Shown here: positions 1-7,878 of the stretch, piece after piece | Layout: the number at the start of each line of letters is the position of its first letter | Position numbering within the stretch: the first letter of the stretch is position 1 | Origin: JASLEW01 sp963732005 | Lineage (GTDB): Bacteria > Acidobacteriota > Thermoanaerobaculia > Multivoradales > UBA5704 | Reading direction: 5' to 3' | Length of the DNA stretch: 64,000 nucleotides | Assembly: GCA_963732005.1 (NCBI GenBank) | Contig: CAVSXT010000005.1 | Location: forward strand, 1,550,001 to 1,614,000 | Program-made: the position numbers and the translations under genes | Notes under the pieces: model-generated | What the model saw: only the letters and a program-made list of their open reading frames with translations | The model's database searches: none | What the model was told of the DNA's origin: nothing

Positions 1-158
1 CGGGCCGGATGCTGCAGGAGCTGGCCGAAGCCCAGGAGCGCACGGCGCGCGAGACCCGCCTGCTCGGCGCCCGCCTGGCCGAGCTCGAGGCGCGGGCCGA
101 GGCGGCGGCCGCTGCCGCCGCGGTGGCCACCGGCGCCGGCGATGCTCCGCGGCGATGA
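1..158 (+). CDS. 3' end of an unidentified protein with a coiled-coil tail (partial)
   Basis: An open frame runs in from the left edge and stops at the TGA at 156-158. The visible 51 residues are rich in Ala, Glu, Arg and Leu with a heptad-like pattern (LQELAEAQERTARETRLLGA and on), so the C-terminus is probably a coiled coil. The stop overlaps the ATG of the next gene by four bases (ATGA), so it is most likely the upstream member of the same glycosyltransferase operon. Methyltransferases and glycosyltransferases in polysaccharide clusters often end in such coiled coils, but there is too little sequence to name a function. Confidence 0.6.
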   Translation, partial: GRMLQELAEAQERTARETRLLGARLAELEARAEAAAAAAAVATGAGDAPRR

Positions 159-1198
159 GCGGCGAGCGCATCTGCATCTGCGACACCCAGGTGCCGTTCG
201 TGCGCGGCGGCGCCGAGATGCTGTGCGATGCGCTGCGCGACGAGCTGGCGCGGCGCGGCTTCGAGGTGGACCTGGTGCGGGTGCCGTTCCACTGGCCGAC
301 CCGCGTCGACGTGCTGAAGGGCTGCCTGGCGTGGCGAATGATCGATCTGACCGAGGCGGCGAGGCGGCGGATCGACCGGGTGATCGCCACCCGTTTTCCG
401 TCCTACATGATCAAGCATCCGAACAAGGTGGTGTGGTTGGTCCACCAGCTGCGCCAGATCTACGATCTGCTCGGCACCGGCTACAGCGACTTCGGCGACG
501 GGCCGCGGGACCGCGCGGCGATCGCGACGATCCGAGACATGGACCGCCGGACGCTGCGGGAGGCGCGGGCGGTCTTCACCATCTCGCGCAACGTCGCCGA
601 GCGGCTGCGGCGCCACAACGAGGTCGAGGCGGAGGTGCTGTACCCGCCGCCCCGGCACGAGGCCGGCTATCACGCGGGGGACTTCGGCGACTACGTCTTC
701 ACCATCGGGCGGCTGGACGTGATGAAGCGGTGCGACCTGCTGATCCGGGCGCTCAAGCACACCGAGACCGCGGTGCGCTGCCGCATCGCCGGCACCGGTC
801 CCGAGCGCGACGGGCTCGCCGAGCTGGCGGCGCGGCTGGGCGTGGCCGAGCGGGTGGAGCTGCTGGGGTGGGTGGACGAGCGGCAGGCGGCGGAGCTCTA
901 CGCCGGCGCCGGCTGCGTCTATTACGCGCCCTACGACGAGGACTACGGCTACGTCACGGTGGAGGCGTTCAAGTCCGGCAAGCCGGTCGTGACCACCGCC
1001 GACGCCGGCGGCGTGCTGGAGTTCGTGGAGGACGGCGTCAACGGTTTCGTCTGCGCCGCCGACGCGCCGCGCGAGATCGCGGCGCGGCTCGACCGCCTGT
1101 TCCGCGACCGCCGGGAGGCCCGCGCCCTGGGGGCCGCCGGGCAGGCGCGGGTCAGGGCGATCGGCTGGGACCAGGTGATCGCCGCGCTGACCGCCTGA
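155..1198 (+). CDS. Glycosyltransferase, GT-B fold, GT4-like
   Basis: Protein of 347 residues, a normal length for a retaining GT4-type transferase that moves a sugar from a nucleotide donor during synthesis of a surface polysaccharide. The C-terminal half has the usual donor-binding features: an FTIGRLDVMKRCDLLIRA segment, then AGTGPERD and a late DEDYGYVTVEAF block matching the E-x7-E type motif, followed by GKPVVTTADAGGVLEFV. There is no signal peptide or membrane segment, so it should act in the cytoplasm or at the inner face of the membrane. The start overlaps the previous stop by four bases. Acceptor and donor sugars cannot be told from sequence. Its stop lies inside a 55-bp tandem duplication that separates it from the next transferase. 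Confidence 0.85.
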   Translation: MSGERICICDTQVPFVRGGAEMLCDALRDELARRGFEVDLVRVPFHWPTRVDVLKGCLAWRMIDLTEAARRRIDRVIATRFPSYMIKHPNKVVWLVHQLRQIYDLLGTGYSDFGDGPRDRAAIATIRDMDRRTLREARAVFTISRNVAERLRRHNEVEAEVLYPPPRHEAGYHAGDFGDYVFTIGRLDVMKRCDLLIRALKHTETAVRCRIAGTGPERDGLAELAARLGVAERVELLGWVDERQAAELYAGAGCVYYAPYDEDYGYVTVEAFKSGKPVVTTADAGGVLEFVEDGVNGFVCAADAPREIAARLDRLFRDRREARALGAAGQARVRAIGWDQVIAALTA

Positions 1199-1300
1199 CC
1201 GGATCGTGGCCGCCATGCGCATCGCCTACCGGAGCCCGCTGCCGCCCGCCTGACCGGGTCGTGGCCGCCATGCGCATCGCCTACTGGAGCCCGCTGCCGC
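1191..1300 (+). repeat. 55-bp imperfect tandem duplication across the start of the second glycosyltransferase gene
   Basis: Two near-identical copies lie head to tail at about 1191-1245 and 1246-1300, each holding the junction gcctgaccg, a gtggccgcc stretch and an ATGCGCATCGCCTAC start. They differ at few positions (for example gga/ggg, and accgg/actgg). Because 55 is not a multiple of three, the ATG of copy 1 (1215) is out of frame with the downstream gene. It encodes only a 12-residue peptide, MRIAYRSPLPPA, ending at the TGA at 1251-1253. The copy 2 ATG (1270) starts the real gene. Confidence 0.9.
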
Positions 1301-2652
1301 CGGTCCGATCGGGCATCGCCGATTACAGCGCCGAGCTGCTGCCGGCGCTGGCGCGCCTGATGGACATCGAGCTGATCGTCCCCGACGGCTGGCGTCCCGC
1401 CGCCGCGGCGGCGTTCGGCGGGCTGGCGGTGCATCCCGAGCGCGCCTTCCCGGGCCTGCTGGCCGGCGGCCGCTTCGACGCCGTGCTCTATCAGCTGGGC
1501 AACAATCCCGACTATCACGCGGCGATCTACCGCGCGCTGCTGGCTAATCCGGGGGTGGTGGCGCTCCACGAGTACGTGCTCCACCACCTGGTCCGGGAGC
1601 TGACGCTGGTCGCCGGCGATGCGGAGGCTTACGTCGCCGAGATGCGCTATGCCTACGGCCTGACCGGCGAGGCGGTGGCGCGGCGCTGCCTGGCGACCGG
1701 CGTGCCGCTGGACCCGTGGAGCTATCCACTGTTCGAGCGGGTGGTGGACCGCAGCCTGGGGATCCTGGTGCACAACGACTTCACCCGCCGGCGGGTGCAG
1801 GCCAGCCGGCCGCTGGCGCGGATCGCCGTGGTGCCTTCGCCATTCAGCCTGGGAGCGCCGCCGCCGCCGCCGACACCTGCGGCGGCGCGGCCGGCGCTGG
1901 GGCTGGCGCCGGACGCCTTCGTCGTCGCCTCGTTCGGCTTCCTCACCGCCGCCAAGCGCCCGCGGGCGTTGCTGCGAGCCTTCGCCAGGCTGCGCCGGCA
2001 GGCGCCGCGGGCGGTGCTGCTGCTGGTCGGGGAGGTGTCGCCGCACTTCGATTTCGCGGCGGTGGCGGCGGCGGAGCGGATGGACGGGGTGACGGTGACC
2101 GGGCGGCTCGACTTCGAGCGTTTCCTGCTGTACATGGCGGCGGCCGACGTGGCGGTGAACTTGCGCTATCCGACCGCCGGCGAGACCTCGGGGGCCCTGG
2201 TCCGCCTGCTGGGGCTGGGCAAGCCGGTGATCGTCAGCCGGGTGGGGGCGTTCGCCGAGGTCCCGGAAGGGTGCTGCGCGCAGGTGGATCCGGACGAGGG
2301 CGAGGAGGACCTGCTGGCGGCCTACCTGGAACGGCTGGAGGCGGATGCCGGCCTGCGGCAGGCGATGGGGGAGAACGCCAGGCGCTGGGCCGCGGCGCAC
2401 CACAGCCTGGAGAGCACGGCGCGCGGCTACGCCGCGGCGCTGCGGGAGGTGACGGGGGCCGCGGCGCCGTTCCGCGCCCTGCCGCCGCTCGCTCCGTATG
2501 GCGAGGACGACCTGGCAGCGGATTTGGTGCGGTCGGTCAGCGCCGAGCTGTGCGACCTGGGGGTGGGGGAGGGCGACGACGAGGTGCTGGGGGCGGTGGC
2601 CGGCGCGCTGGCGGAGCTGAGCGCGCGGTTTGGCGCGGGGGAGCGGCGATGA
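1270..2652 (+). CDS. Glycosyltransferase, GT-B fold, GT4-like
   Basis: Protein of 460 residues starting MRIAYWSPLPPVRSGIADYS, a typical GT4 N-terminus with the S-G-I-A-D-Y signature of the acceptor-side Rossmann fold. The C-terminal domain has FVVASFGFLTAAKRPRALLR, then a VGEVSPHFDF region and GKPVIVSRVGAFAEVP near the donor site. The frame stays open far upstream, but the ATG at 1270 is chosen because it begins the conserved fold and lies just after the previous gene. No RBS is obvious, perhaps because the start lies in a 55-bp duplication. The C-terminal ~70 residues are acidic and probably a separate small helical tail. It overlaps the next gene by four bases. Confidence 0.85.
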   Translation: MRIAYWSPLPPVRSGIADYSAELLPALARLMDIELIVPDGWRPAAAAAFGGLAVHPERAFPGLLAGGRFDAVLYQLGNNPDYHAAIYRALLANPGVVALHEYVLHHLVRELTLVAGDAEAYVAEMRYAYGLTGEAVARRCLATGVPLDPWSYPLFERVVDRSLGILVHNDFTRRRVQASRPLARIAVVPSPFSLGAPPPPPTPAAARPALGLAPDAFVVASFGFLTAAKRPRALLRAFARLRRQAPRAVLLLVGEVSPHFDFAAVAAAERMDGVTVTGRLDFERFLLYMAAADVAVNLRYPTAGETSGALVRLLGLGKPVIVSRVGAFAEVPEGCCAQVDPDEGEEDLLAAYLERLEADAGLRQAMGENARRWAAAHHSLESTARGYAAALREVTGAAAPFRALPPLAPYGEDDLAADLVRSVSAELCDLGVGEGDDEVLGAVAGALAELSARFGAGERR

Positions 2653-4301
2653 AACGCGCCGCCTATGCCTGCCTGCTGATCCTGGCGCTGCTGGCTGGGC
2701 ACGTCTGGTACTGGTACCTGCCGCGCGAGCGGGCGGCAGCGCCGCGGCTGGGCGCTGCGGGCGGCGGCGTTGCCGAGCCGCTGCAGCTGCTGGCCGGCGG
2801 CGCCTATGACGTCTGCCTTTGGCTGCCCTACCCGCACCAGAACCTGGGCGTGCTGGCGGCGGCGATCGGCGACCCGCAGGACCTGATCGAAGCCGCGGTG
2901 CGGCTGACCGCCGACCTCTCCGGCAATGCCGCCAACGCCGGCAACGCTGGCGACGCCGGAGAAATCGGCAAGGAGGCAGCGGCGCGGCGGGCGCGAGAGC
3001 CCGAAGAGCTGCCGACGTTCGGACCCTTCCAGGTGCCTCCCGCCAGCGAGCTGGTGGCCTGCGCGGACCTGGCGGGCGGGCGCCTGCGGGTGGTGGCGAG
3101 GATCTACCCGGCGCTGGCGGTGGTGGCGAAGCTCGCCGGCCGGCTCGCCGGCAACCCCTGGCTGGCAGGGGGCGCCGCCGGGAACACGCGGGTAACCTGG
3201 TCGGGCCGGCTGTGGAGCGCCACCGCCGGTGAAGAGCTGCCGCCGGCGGCGGTGGTGGCGGCAGGGGCGCCGGTGCCCGCCGGCGCCACCCAGGACGTGG
3301 CGCTGCCAGAGAGCCTGGCCGTCGTGCACTGGACGGGTGCGCGGCAAGAGATCCCCGCCGGGTATTACGCGCTCACCCGCCGCGGATCGGACCTGGCTCT
3401 GTCCCTGGTGGGCGCCGGCGGGGGAGCGGGTGCCGGCGGCCCGCGCGTCGAAGGCGCGGCAGTGGCCATCGAGGGAGCGATTGCGGCTGGCACGGGGGAC
3501 GCCGCCGGAACGCTGCTGGCGGGCGCGGGTCCCATACCGGCCCTGCTGCTGGCCGTGGGACCCGAGGGGCGAGGTCGCATGGCGGATGACGCCGGCACCT
3601 CGGCTGGCGAAGCCACGGCAGGTGGCCGGCCAGGAATCGCCGCAACGGGAGGCAACGCGACAGGCGCCGAGATCGCGGCGCGGGGCTCTACTCCTGGTTC
3701 TGGCCGCGATTCCGCTGCCGATACCGGCAGGTCCGCGCCACCGGCTCCCCTGCCGCCGGCGGCACTGGCGCTGTTCGAGGCCAGCGGCCTGCGCATCACG
3801 TCGCTGGGCGACCTGCCGGGCGTGGCGGTGTTCAATGCCGCCAGCGCGGCGGGAGCGGCGCGCTGGCGCCTGCCGACCGAGGGCCTCTTCCGCCTGCTCG
3901 GGGGGCGCCTGCCAACCGCCGAGAGCGCCGGCTGGCGCATTCTCGCCCTGGACCCCGACAGCCTGCGCCAGGCCGCGGCCCTCGCCCCTCGCCTGGCGGC
4001 GCTGGTGCCGCCTGGCGGCCCGGCCGGCGGCACCTCGGCCCCCGGCGGCGCCGCCGCCGGGCCGCCGCTTTCGCTCGGGGTCTGGCTCGAGCCGCGCACG
4101 GCGCTGCGTATCGTCAGCCGCGTGCGCCGCTTCGTCGACGGCTTCCCGCTCGCCTCCCGCCGTCAGGTCGAGCTGTGGCGCGACTGGGAGACCGTCCTCG
4201 AACCGCTCGCCAACTGCGGCGGCGCCACGCTGACCGCCACCGCCGCGCCGCCGACGATGCGGCTGCTGATGAGAGACTGCACCGCCGCCGGGCCGCGCTG
4301 A
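2649..4301 (+). CDS. Membrane-anchored protein of unknown function
   Basis: Protein of 550 residues; its ATG overlaps the previous stop (ATGA), so it belongs to the glycosyltransferase operon. The N-terminus MKRAAYACLLILALLAGHVW is a signal anchor or signal peptide; the rest should be periplasmic. The sequence is very rich in Ala and Gly and holds two low-complexity stretches, one with repeated NAGNAGDAG-like residues and one Gly/Thr-rich linker near the middle. The final ~130 residues look more ordered (SLGVWLEPRTALRIVSRVRR) and contain two Cys. I do not recognise a family. A role in surface-polysaccharide handling is inferred from neighbours only. Confidence 0.6.
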   Translation: MKRAAYACLLILALLAGHVWYWYLPRERAAAPRLGAAGGGVAEPLQLLAGGAYDVCLWLPYPHQNLGVLAAAIGDPQDLIEAAVRLTADLSGNAANAGNAGDAGEIGKEAAARRAREPEELPTFGPFQVPPASELVACADLAGGRLRVVARIYPALAVVAKLAGRLAGNPWLAGGAAGNTRVTWSGRLWSATAGEELPPAAVVAAGAPVPAGATQDVALPESLAVVHWTGARQEIPAGYYALTRRGSDLALSLVGAGGGAGAGGPRVEGAAVAIEGAIAAGTGDAAGTLLAGAGPIPALLLAVGPEGRGRMADDAGTSAGEATAGGRPGIAATGGNATGAEIAARGSTPGSGRDSAADTGRSAPPAPLPPAALALFEASGLRITSLGDLPGVAVFNAASAAGAARWRLPTEGLFRLLGGRLPTAESAGWRILALDPDSLRQAAALAPRLAALVPPGGPAGGTSAPGGAAAGPPLSLGVWLEPRTALRIVSRVRRFVDGFPLASRRQVELWRDWETVLEPLANCGGATLTATAAPPTMRLLMRDCTAAGPR

Positions 4302-4310
4302 AAGCCACTC

Positions 4311-4393
4311 GTGCGCCCGGGGCGGTGCGCCCCGTTCCGATCGGGGCGGTGCGCCCCTTTCCGATCATCGGTGCGCCCCGTTCCGATTCATCG
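4311..4393. repeat. Short GC-rich hairpin repeats between convergent genes
   Basis: The motif GTGCGCCC occurs four times in about 70 bp (from 4311, 4325, 4349 and 4371), three of them followed by a TTCCGAT or TTTCCGAT tract. Two copies form GGGGC-GGTGC-GCCCC hairpins (about 4319-4333 and 4343-4357); the second is followed by TTT. The position between the stop of the gene ending at 4301 and the convergent stop at 4410 suggests a bidirectional terminator-like structure. Confidence 0.5.
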
Positions 4394-4409
4394 GCGCGCT
4401 GTCACCCGA

Positions 4410-4790
4410 TCAGAGACCCTTGTTGCAGACGCAGGTGAAGTGCGCGCAGATCCCGGGAGGAGGCGGCGTGCAGCTGAAGGACTTGATCCCGCCCAGGCCG
4501 CTGCACTCCTCCTGGCAGATGCCCTGGTAATAGGAGCACTGGGGCACGCAGGCGAAGAGCCACTCCGCCGCCGGCGTTCCCCACTGGCCCAGCGTTGCCG
4601 GCGCGCCGGCCGGATCCGCACTGGCGGCGGGTGGCTGGGGGGAGGCCGCGGCGCCGGCGGGAGCCACGCTCGCCGGCGCTGGGGCCGCCGTGGCAGGAGC
4701 GCCTGGCGCGCCGCCGGCGACGGCCGCGGTGGACGCCATAGGGATCAGCAGCAGGGTCGCGACGAACAGGACGGCGAACGTGGCCTTCAT
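4410..4790 (-). CDS. Small secreted Cys-rich protein
   Basis: Protein of 126 residues. The first ~24 residues (MKATFAVLFVATLLLIPMAS) are a clear Sec signal peptide. A Pro/Ala-rich linker follows, then a C-terminal domain with eight Cys in pairs (ACVPQC, GICQEEC, SFSC, GICAHFTCVC), a pattern expected of a disulfide-stabilised extracellular domain. The start is chosen because it begins the signal peptide and has a good RBS (GGAGG, six bases upstream). The same frame is open further upstream but encodes nothing sensible. Function unknown. It could be a secreted peptide of the same general kind as the one at 61715-62050. Confidence 0.7.
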   Translation of the reverse strand: MKATFAVLFVATLLLIPMASTAAVAGGAPGAPATAAPAPASVAPAGAAASPQPPAASADPAGAPATLGQWGTPAAEWLFACVPQCSYYQGICQEECSGLGGIKSFSCTPPPPGICAHFTCVCNKGL

Positions 4791-4878
4791 GGCTTGCCTC
4801 CGCGGCGAGCGCGCGCCAGGGCCGTCGATCCGGCTCCGCCGGCAGCTCGTGGAAGGATTCAAGCTATGCGAATTGAAG

Positions 4879-5541
4879 TCACAAGTCCAGGTCGCGTCCC
4901 AAGGGCGCGAGCCTCCGGCCGCGCTGCTGGCGCGCGGCGGTCCGGCCTGGCTGCGGTGGGCCGAGGCGCAGCAGCCGGCGCAGGCGGTATTCCTGGTGCC
5001 GCAGGCGAACGGTGAGGCACCGCGAGGCGTAGGCGGTGATGCCGATGCCGAAGAGGATCGCCGCCGCGGACAGCGAGCGGGCGAGGATGCCGGGGCCGGC
5101 GTCGCCAAAGGTATGGACGAGCCAGCTGTCCTGCGGCATTGCCTGCCGCGGATCCGGGGAGTTGGGCGGCAGGCAGAGCGCCAGGACGACGCCGATCACC
5201 AGCATCCCCATGCCGTTGACCAGCAGGAGGGTGTACCAGCCGCGATACTTTGCCAGCTTCTCGGCCAGAGCGTGCTCCTTCAGCGTCTGTGCGTCCGCCG
5301 GCGCTGCCGCCGGTCGCGGGTGCTCTGCCACGAACACCGCACGATGGCGCTCCGCGTCGTCCGCTGCAACTCTCAGGATGGCCTCCCGCGATCGATTGGC
5401 TTGATTCGATGCCAACAGAGTAAGCGAAAAACCCGCCCGGCGGGGGCCATTCGGTCGCGGTGCGGTGTCATCCTGGAAGTCCTCGGGTTCGGCAGTGCAG
5501 ATCAACTGTCTCGTATCAGCGTTCTCGGTCACTACGCTCAT
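4879..5541 (-). CDS. Small inner-membrane protein of unknown function, two membrane segments
   Basis: Protein of 220 residues from the ATG at 5541 (MSVVTENADTRQLICTAEPE). Two hydrophobic segments of membrane-spanning length are visible in the C-terminal half (TLLLVNGMGMLVIGVVLALC and AAAILFGIGITAYASRCL), joined by a Pro-rich loop, and the C-terminus is very basic. The N-terminal ~100 residues are soluble and contain a helical stretch before the first segment. The frame is open beyond 5541, but those extra codons read as antisense of the peptide gene at 5591-5725. Divergent from that gene with about 50 bp between starts. No family recognised. Confidence 0.6.
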   Translation of the reverse strand: MSVVTENADTRQLICTAEPEDFQDDTAPRPNGPRRAGFSLTLLASNQANRSREAILRVAADDAERHRAVFVAEHPRPAAAPADAQTLKEHALAEKLAKYRGWYTLLLVNGMGMLVIGVVLALCLPPNSPDPRQAMPQDSWLVHTFGDAGPGILARSLSAAAILFGIGITAYASRCLTVRLRHQEYRLRRLLRLGPPQPGRTAARQQRGRRLAPLGRDLDL

Positions 5542-5590
5542 AGGTGGTCCACGTTGGGCCATCGCCAAGAGCTTCCTGGGAGACCCGACG

Positions 5591-5725
5591 ATGAAAAAGC
5601 CAGTTTTGAACCTGCGCATTAACCGTGAGACTCTCATCCGCCTGGATAGCGCCGTCCTGGAGAAGGTCGAGGGAGGGGCAACGGCTCGTTGCACTTTCGC
5701 TTCGTGCGGGCATATCTGCCCCTAG
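5591..5725 (+). CDS. Putative RiPP precursor peptide, lanthipeptide-like leader, Cys-containing core
   Basis: A 44-residue peptide, too short for most gene callers to trust. Leader: KKPVLNLRINRETLIRL, matching the L-x-L-x-x-ET-x-x-L pattern of class I lanthipeptide-type and GG-leader precursors; it ends with a Gly-Gly at residues 28-29 (LEKVEGG). Core: ATARCTFASCGHICP, with three Cys and two Thr plus one Ser that could form thioether rings. The start has GGGAG at 6-10 bases upstream. No lanthionine synthetase, transporter or protease gene lies beside it, so it is an orphan precursor here. A related peptide lies at 40122-40289, with Arg12-Glu13-Thr14, Cys34 and Cys39 at identical positions. 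Class is inferred from the leader only. Confidence 0.65.
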   Translation: MKKPVLNLRINRETLIRLDSAVLEKVEGGATARCTFASCGHICP

Positions 5726-5833
5726 GTTCGCCAGCCGCCCGCTCCATCCCGGAGCTCTCTGTTCCAGTCCCGGGATGGGGCTTCGCTCCCAGCAGCACAA
5801 GAATGGAGCACTGCCGCCGAGCGCCACCGCCGA

Positions 5834-5862
5834 TTGACAGGGGGGAAGGAATCCCTTAGCCT
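5834..5862 (+). promoter_or_regulatory. Candidate promoter of the yceD-rpmF-plsX-fab operon
   Basis: A perfect -35 hexamer TTGACA (5834-5839), a 17-bp spacer and TAGCCT (5857-5862) as a GC-adapted -10 of the T-A-n-n-n-T form. Transcription would start about 5869, some 22 bases before the ATG of the DUF177 gene. No other strong promoter is seen inside the operon. Confidence 0.45.
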
Positions 5863-5890
5863 TCGCGTTTGCCCGGTCGGGAGATGCTCG

Positions 5891-6478
5891 ATGCGGATTT
5901 GGCTGGATCAGGTACGCGAAGAGCCCTTTCACTGGGACGAAACCGAGAGCATCGCGGCGGAGGCGCTGGACCGGCCCGAGGTGCTGGCTCTCGGACCGGT
6001 GACCTGGCAGGGTGAGGTGGTTTTTGCCGATCCGGGCTATCTGCTGCGGGGACGGCTCTCCTACGACCAGACGCTGGCCTGCATCCGGTGCCTCAAGCCG
6101 CACGCGGTGAGCACCAGTGCCGGCGTGGAGCTGCTGGTCCTGGTGGAACCGCACCACAAGCGGACGCATAAGCCGCAGCGGGCGCCGGAGACGCCGGAAA
6201 CGCCGGAAGAGGACGAGAGCGAGCTTGCCGAGGACGATCTCGACACGCTGGTGGTCGCGGGCGAGGTCCTCGACACCCGGCCGATCGTCCTCGAGCAGCT
6301 GCAGCTCAACATCCCGATGAAGCCGCTGTGCCGGCCGGATTGCCGCGGCCTCTGTTCGCGCTGCGGCGCCGAGCTCGACGAGCGCGGCGGCGAGTGCGAC
6401 TGCGCCGGGCCGGCGCCCGACCCCAGGTGGGCGGCGCTGGCCGAGCTCAAAGGGAAGCTGGAGGGCGGCCGGGACTGA
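5891..6478 (+). CDS. yceD: YceD family protein (DUF177)
   Basis: Protein of 195 residues. Members of this family sit directly upstream of rpmF in most bacteria and in some are linked to 23S rRNA processing or ribosome assembly. The sequence shows the family layout: an N-terminal beta-rich half with LACIRCLKPH, an acidic linker (TPETPEEDESELAEDDLDTL), and the C-terminal Cys cluster CRPDCRGLCSRCG with a final CDC. These Cys probably bind zinc. The ATG at 5891 is chosen because it begins the family N-terminus and follows a GGGAG Shine-Dalgarno; an in-frame ATG at 5834 would add non-conserved residues and overlaps the promoter. First gene of the fatty-acid operon. Confidence 0.88.
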   Translation: MRIWLDQVREEPFHWDETESIAAEALDRPEVLALGPVTWQGEVVFADPGYLLRGRLSYDQTLACIRCLKPHAVSTSAGVELLVLVEPHHKRTHKPQRAPETPETPEEDESELAEDDLDTLVVAGEVLDTRPIVLEQLQLNIPMKPLCRPDCRGLCSRCGAELDERGGECDCAGPAPDPRWAALAELKGKLEGGRD

Positions 6479-6531
6479 GCGCGGCAGGCTGCGATCCGTA
6501 GAGACGTTTCACACTTTCGCGAGGCTCGACG

Positions 6532-6717
6532 ATGCCAAATCCCAAGCGACGCCACTCCTCGGCCCGCCGCGACCGGCGCCGGGCGCACGACGCCCTGGAC
6601 AGCCCGGCCACCTCGATCTGCTCGAACTGCGGCGAGGCCAAAATGCCCCACCGGGCCTGCCCGCATTGCGGCTACTACAACAACCGGCCGGTGATCGAAA
6701 CCAAAGAGGCGAAGTAG
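6532..6717 (+). CDS. rpmF: 50S ribosomal protein L32 (zinc-binding form)
   Basis: A 61-residue protein starting MPNPKRRHSSARRDRRRAHD, the usual basic L32 N-terminus. It is the zinc-ribbon form: CSNC and CPHC pairs hold one zinc ion (residues about 30-33 and 43-46). It is a structural protein of the large ribosomal subunit. It lies 53 bp after the DUF177 gene and 119 bp before plsX, the conserved yceD-rpmF-plsX order. Confidence 0.97.
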   Translation: MPNPKRRHSSARRDRRRAHDALDSPATSICSNCGEAKMPHRACPHCGYYNNRPVIETKEAK

Positions 6718-6836
6718 GTGTCCCACCGCCCGGCCGCCGTGGCCGCCGTCCGGGACTGATCCCCCTCCAGGATGCGCATTCCCTTGCCCACGCCCCGTGG
6801 CGAGGTCGACGCCGCTCCGGTCGGCGCGGTCGGCCG

Positions 6837-7877
6837 ATGAGCGTGACGATCGCCGTCGACGCGATGGGCGGCGACTACGCGCCGCAGAGCGCGGTCGAGG
6901 GAGCGGTGCGCGCGGCGGTCGACGACCTCGCCACCATCCTGCTGGTCGGCGACCGGCCGCGGCTCGAGGCGGAGATCGCCCGCCATCCGGAGGCGGCCCG
7001 GCTCGACGGGCGGATCACCATCGTCCACGCCGAGGAGGTGGTCGGCATGGACGAGCCGGCGATCACCCCGATCCGCAAGAAGCGCCGCTCCTCGATCCGC
7101 ATCTGCGCCGAGCTGATCAAGGACCGCCGCGCCCAGGCGATGGTCACCGCCGGCAACACCGGCGCGGCGATGATCGTCGCCAAGATGGTCATCGGCACCC
7201 TGCCCGGCGTCGACCGCCCGGCGCTGGCCGCGGTCTTCCCCAACCCGCGCGGCTTCACCGTGGTGCTCGACGTCGGCGCCAACGTCGACAGCAAGCCCGA
7301 GCACCTGCGCGAGTTCGCGGTGATGGGGCACTTCTACGCCCAGGAGGTCATCCGCACGCCGTCGCCGCGTATCGGCCTGATGTCGATCGGCGAGGAGGAG
7401 GGCAAGGGCACCGACCTGACGCGCGAGGTGTTCAAGGTGCTCAAGACGACCGGCCTCAACTTCGTCGGCAACGTCGAGGGGCGCGACGTCTTCAACGGCT
7501 CGGTGGACGTGATCGTCTGCGACGGCTTCGTCGGCAACGTGCTGCTCAAGAGCGCCGAGTCGCTGGCCGAGCTGATGTCGCGCATGCTGCGCGAGGAGCT
7601 GGGACGCAGCCTGCGCACCAAGATCGGCTACCTGCTGTCGCGGCCCGCCTTCGACCACTTCCGCCAGCGAGTCGACTACAGCGAGTACGGCGCCGCGCCG
7701 CTGCTGGGCATCCGCGGCGGCTGCTTCATCGGCCACGGGCGCTCGAACCCCCGCGCCATCCAGAGCGCCATCCGCCGCGCCGTCGAATTCGCCAAGGCGC
7801 AGCTGGACCGGAAGATCGGCGAGAAGCTGGCGGAGCTGCACAGCAACGAGCAGCGGCTGACCGGAGAGAGCCGCTAG
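6837..7877 (+). CDS. plsX: Phosphate acyltransferase PlsX
   Basis: Protein of 346 residues that makes acyl-phosphate from acyl-ACP, the first step toward phosphatidic acid in the PlsX/PlsY route. Diagnostic stretches are IAVDAMGGDYAPQ at the N-terminus, MVTAGNTGAAM, then VLDVGANVDSKPEHL, GLMSIGEEEGKGTDL, and the C-terminal GGCFIGHGRS. The ATG at 6837 gives the normal N-terminus; the frame is open upstream but not conserved there. Its RBS is weak, which suggests coupling or a missed start; a start a few codons earlier cannot be excluded. The fabD ATG follows one base after its stop. Confidence 0.96.
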   Translation: MSVTIAVDAMGGDYAPQSAVEGAVRAAVDDLATILLVGDRPRLEAEIARHPEAARLDGRITIVHAEEVVGMDEPAITPIRKKRRSSIRICAELIKDRRAQAMVTAGNTGAAMIVAKMVIGTLPGVDRPALAAVFPNPRGFTVVLDVGANVDSKPEHLREFAVMGHFYAQEVIRTPSPRIGLMSIGEEEGKGTDLTREVFKVLKTTGLNFVGNVEGRDVFNGSVDVIVCDGFVGNVLLKSAESLAELMSRMLREELGRSLRTKIGYLLSRPAFDHFRQRVDYSEYGAAPLLGIRGGCFIGHGRSNPRAIQSAIRRAVEFAKAQLDRKIGEKLAELHSNEQRLTGESR

Positions 7878-7878
7878 T

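Noticed and set aside
949..2403. Long minus-strand open frame opposite the glycosyltransferases
   Set aside because: Its product is low-complexity Arg/His/Pro sequence, as expected from antisense of GC-rich coding DNA, and has no recognisable motif.
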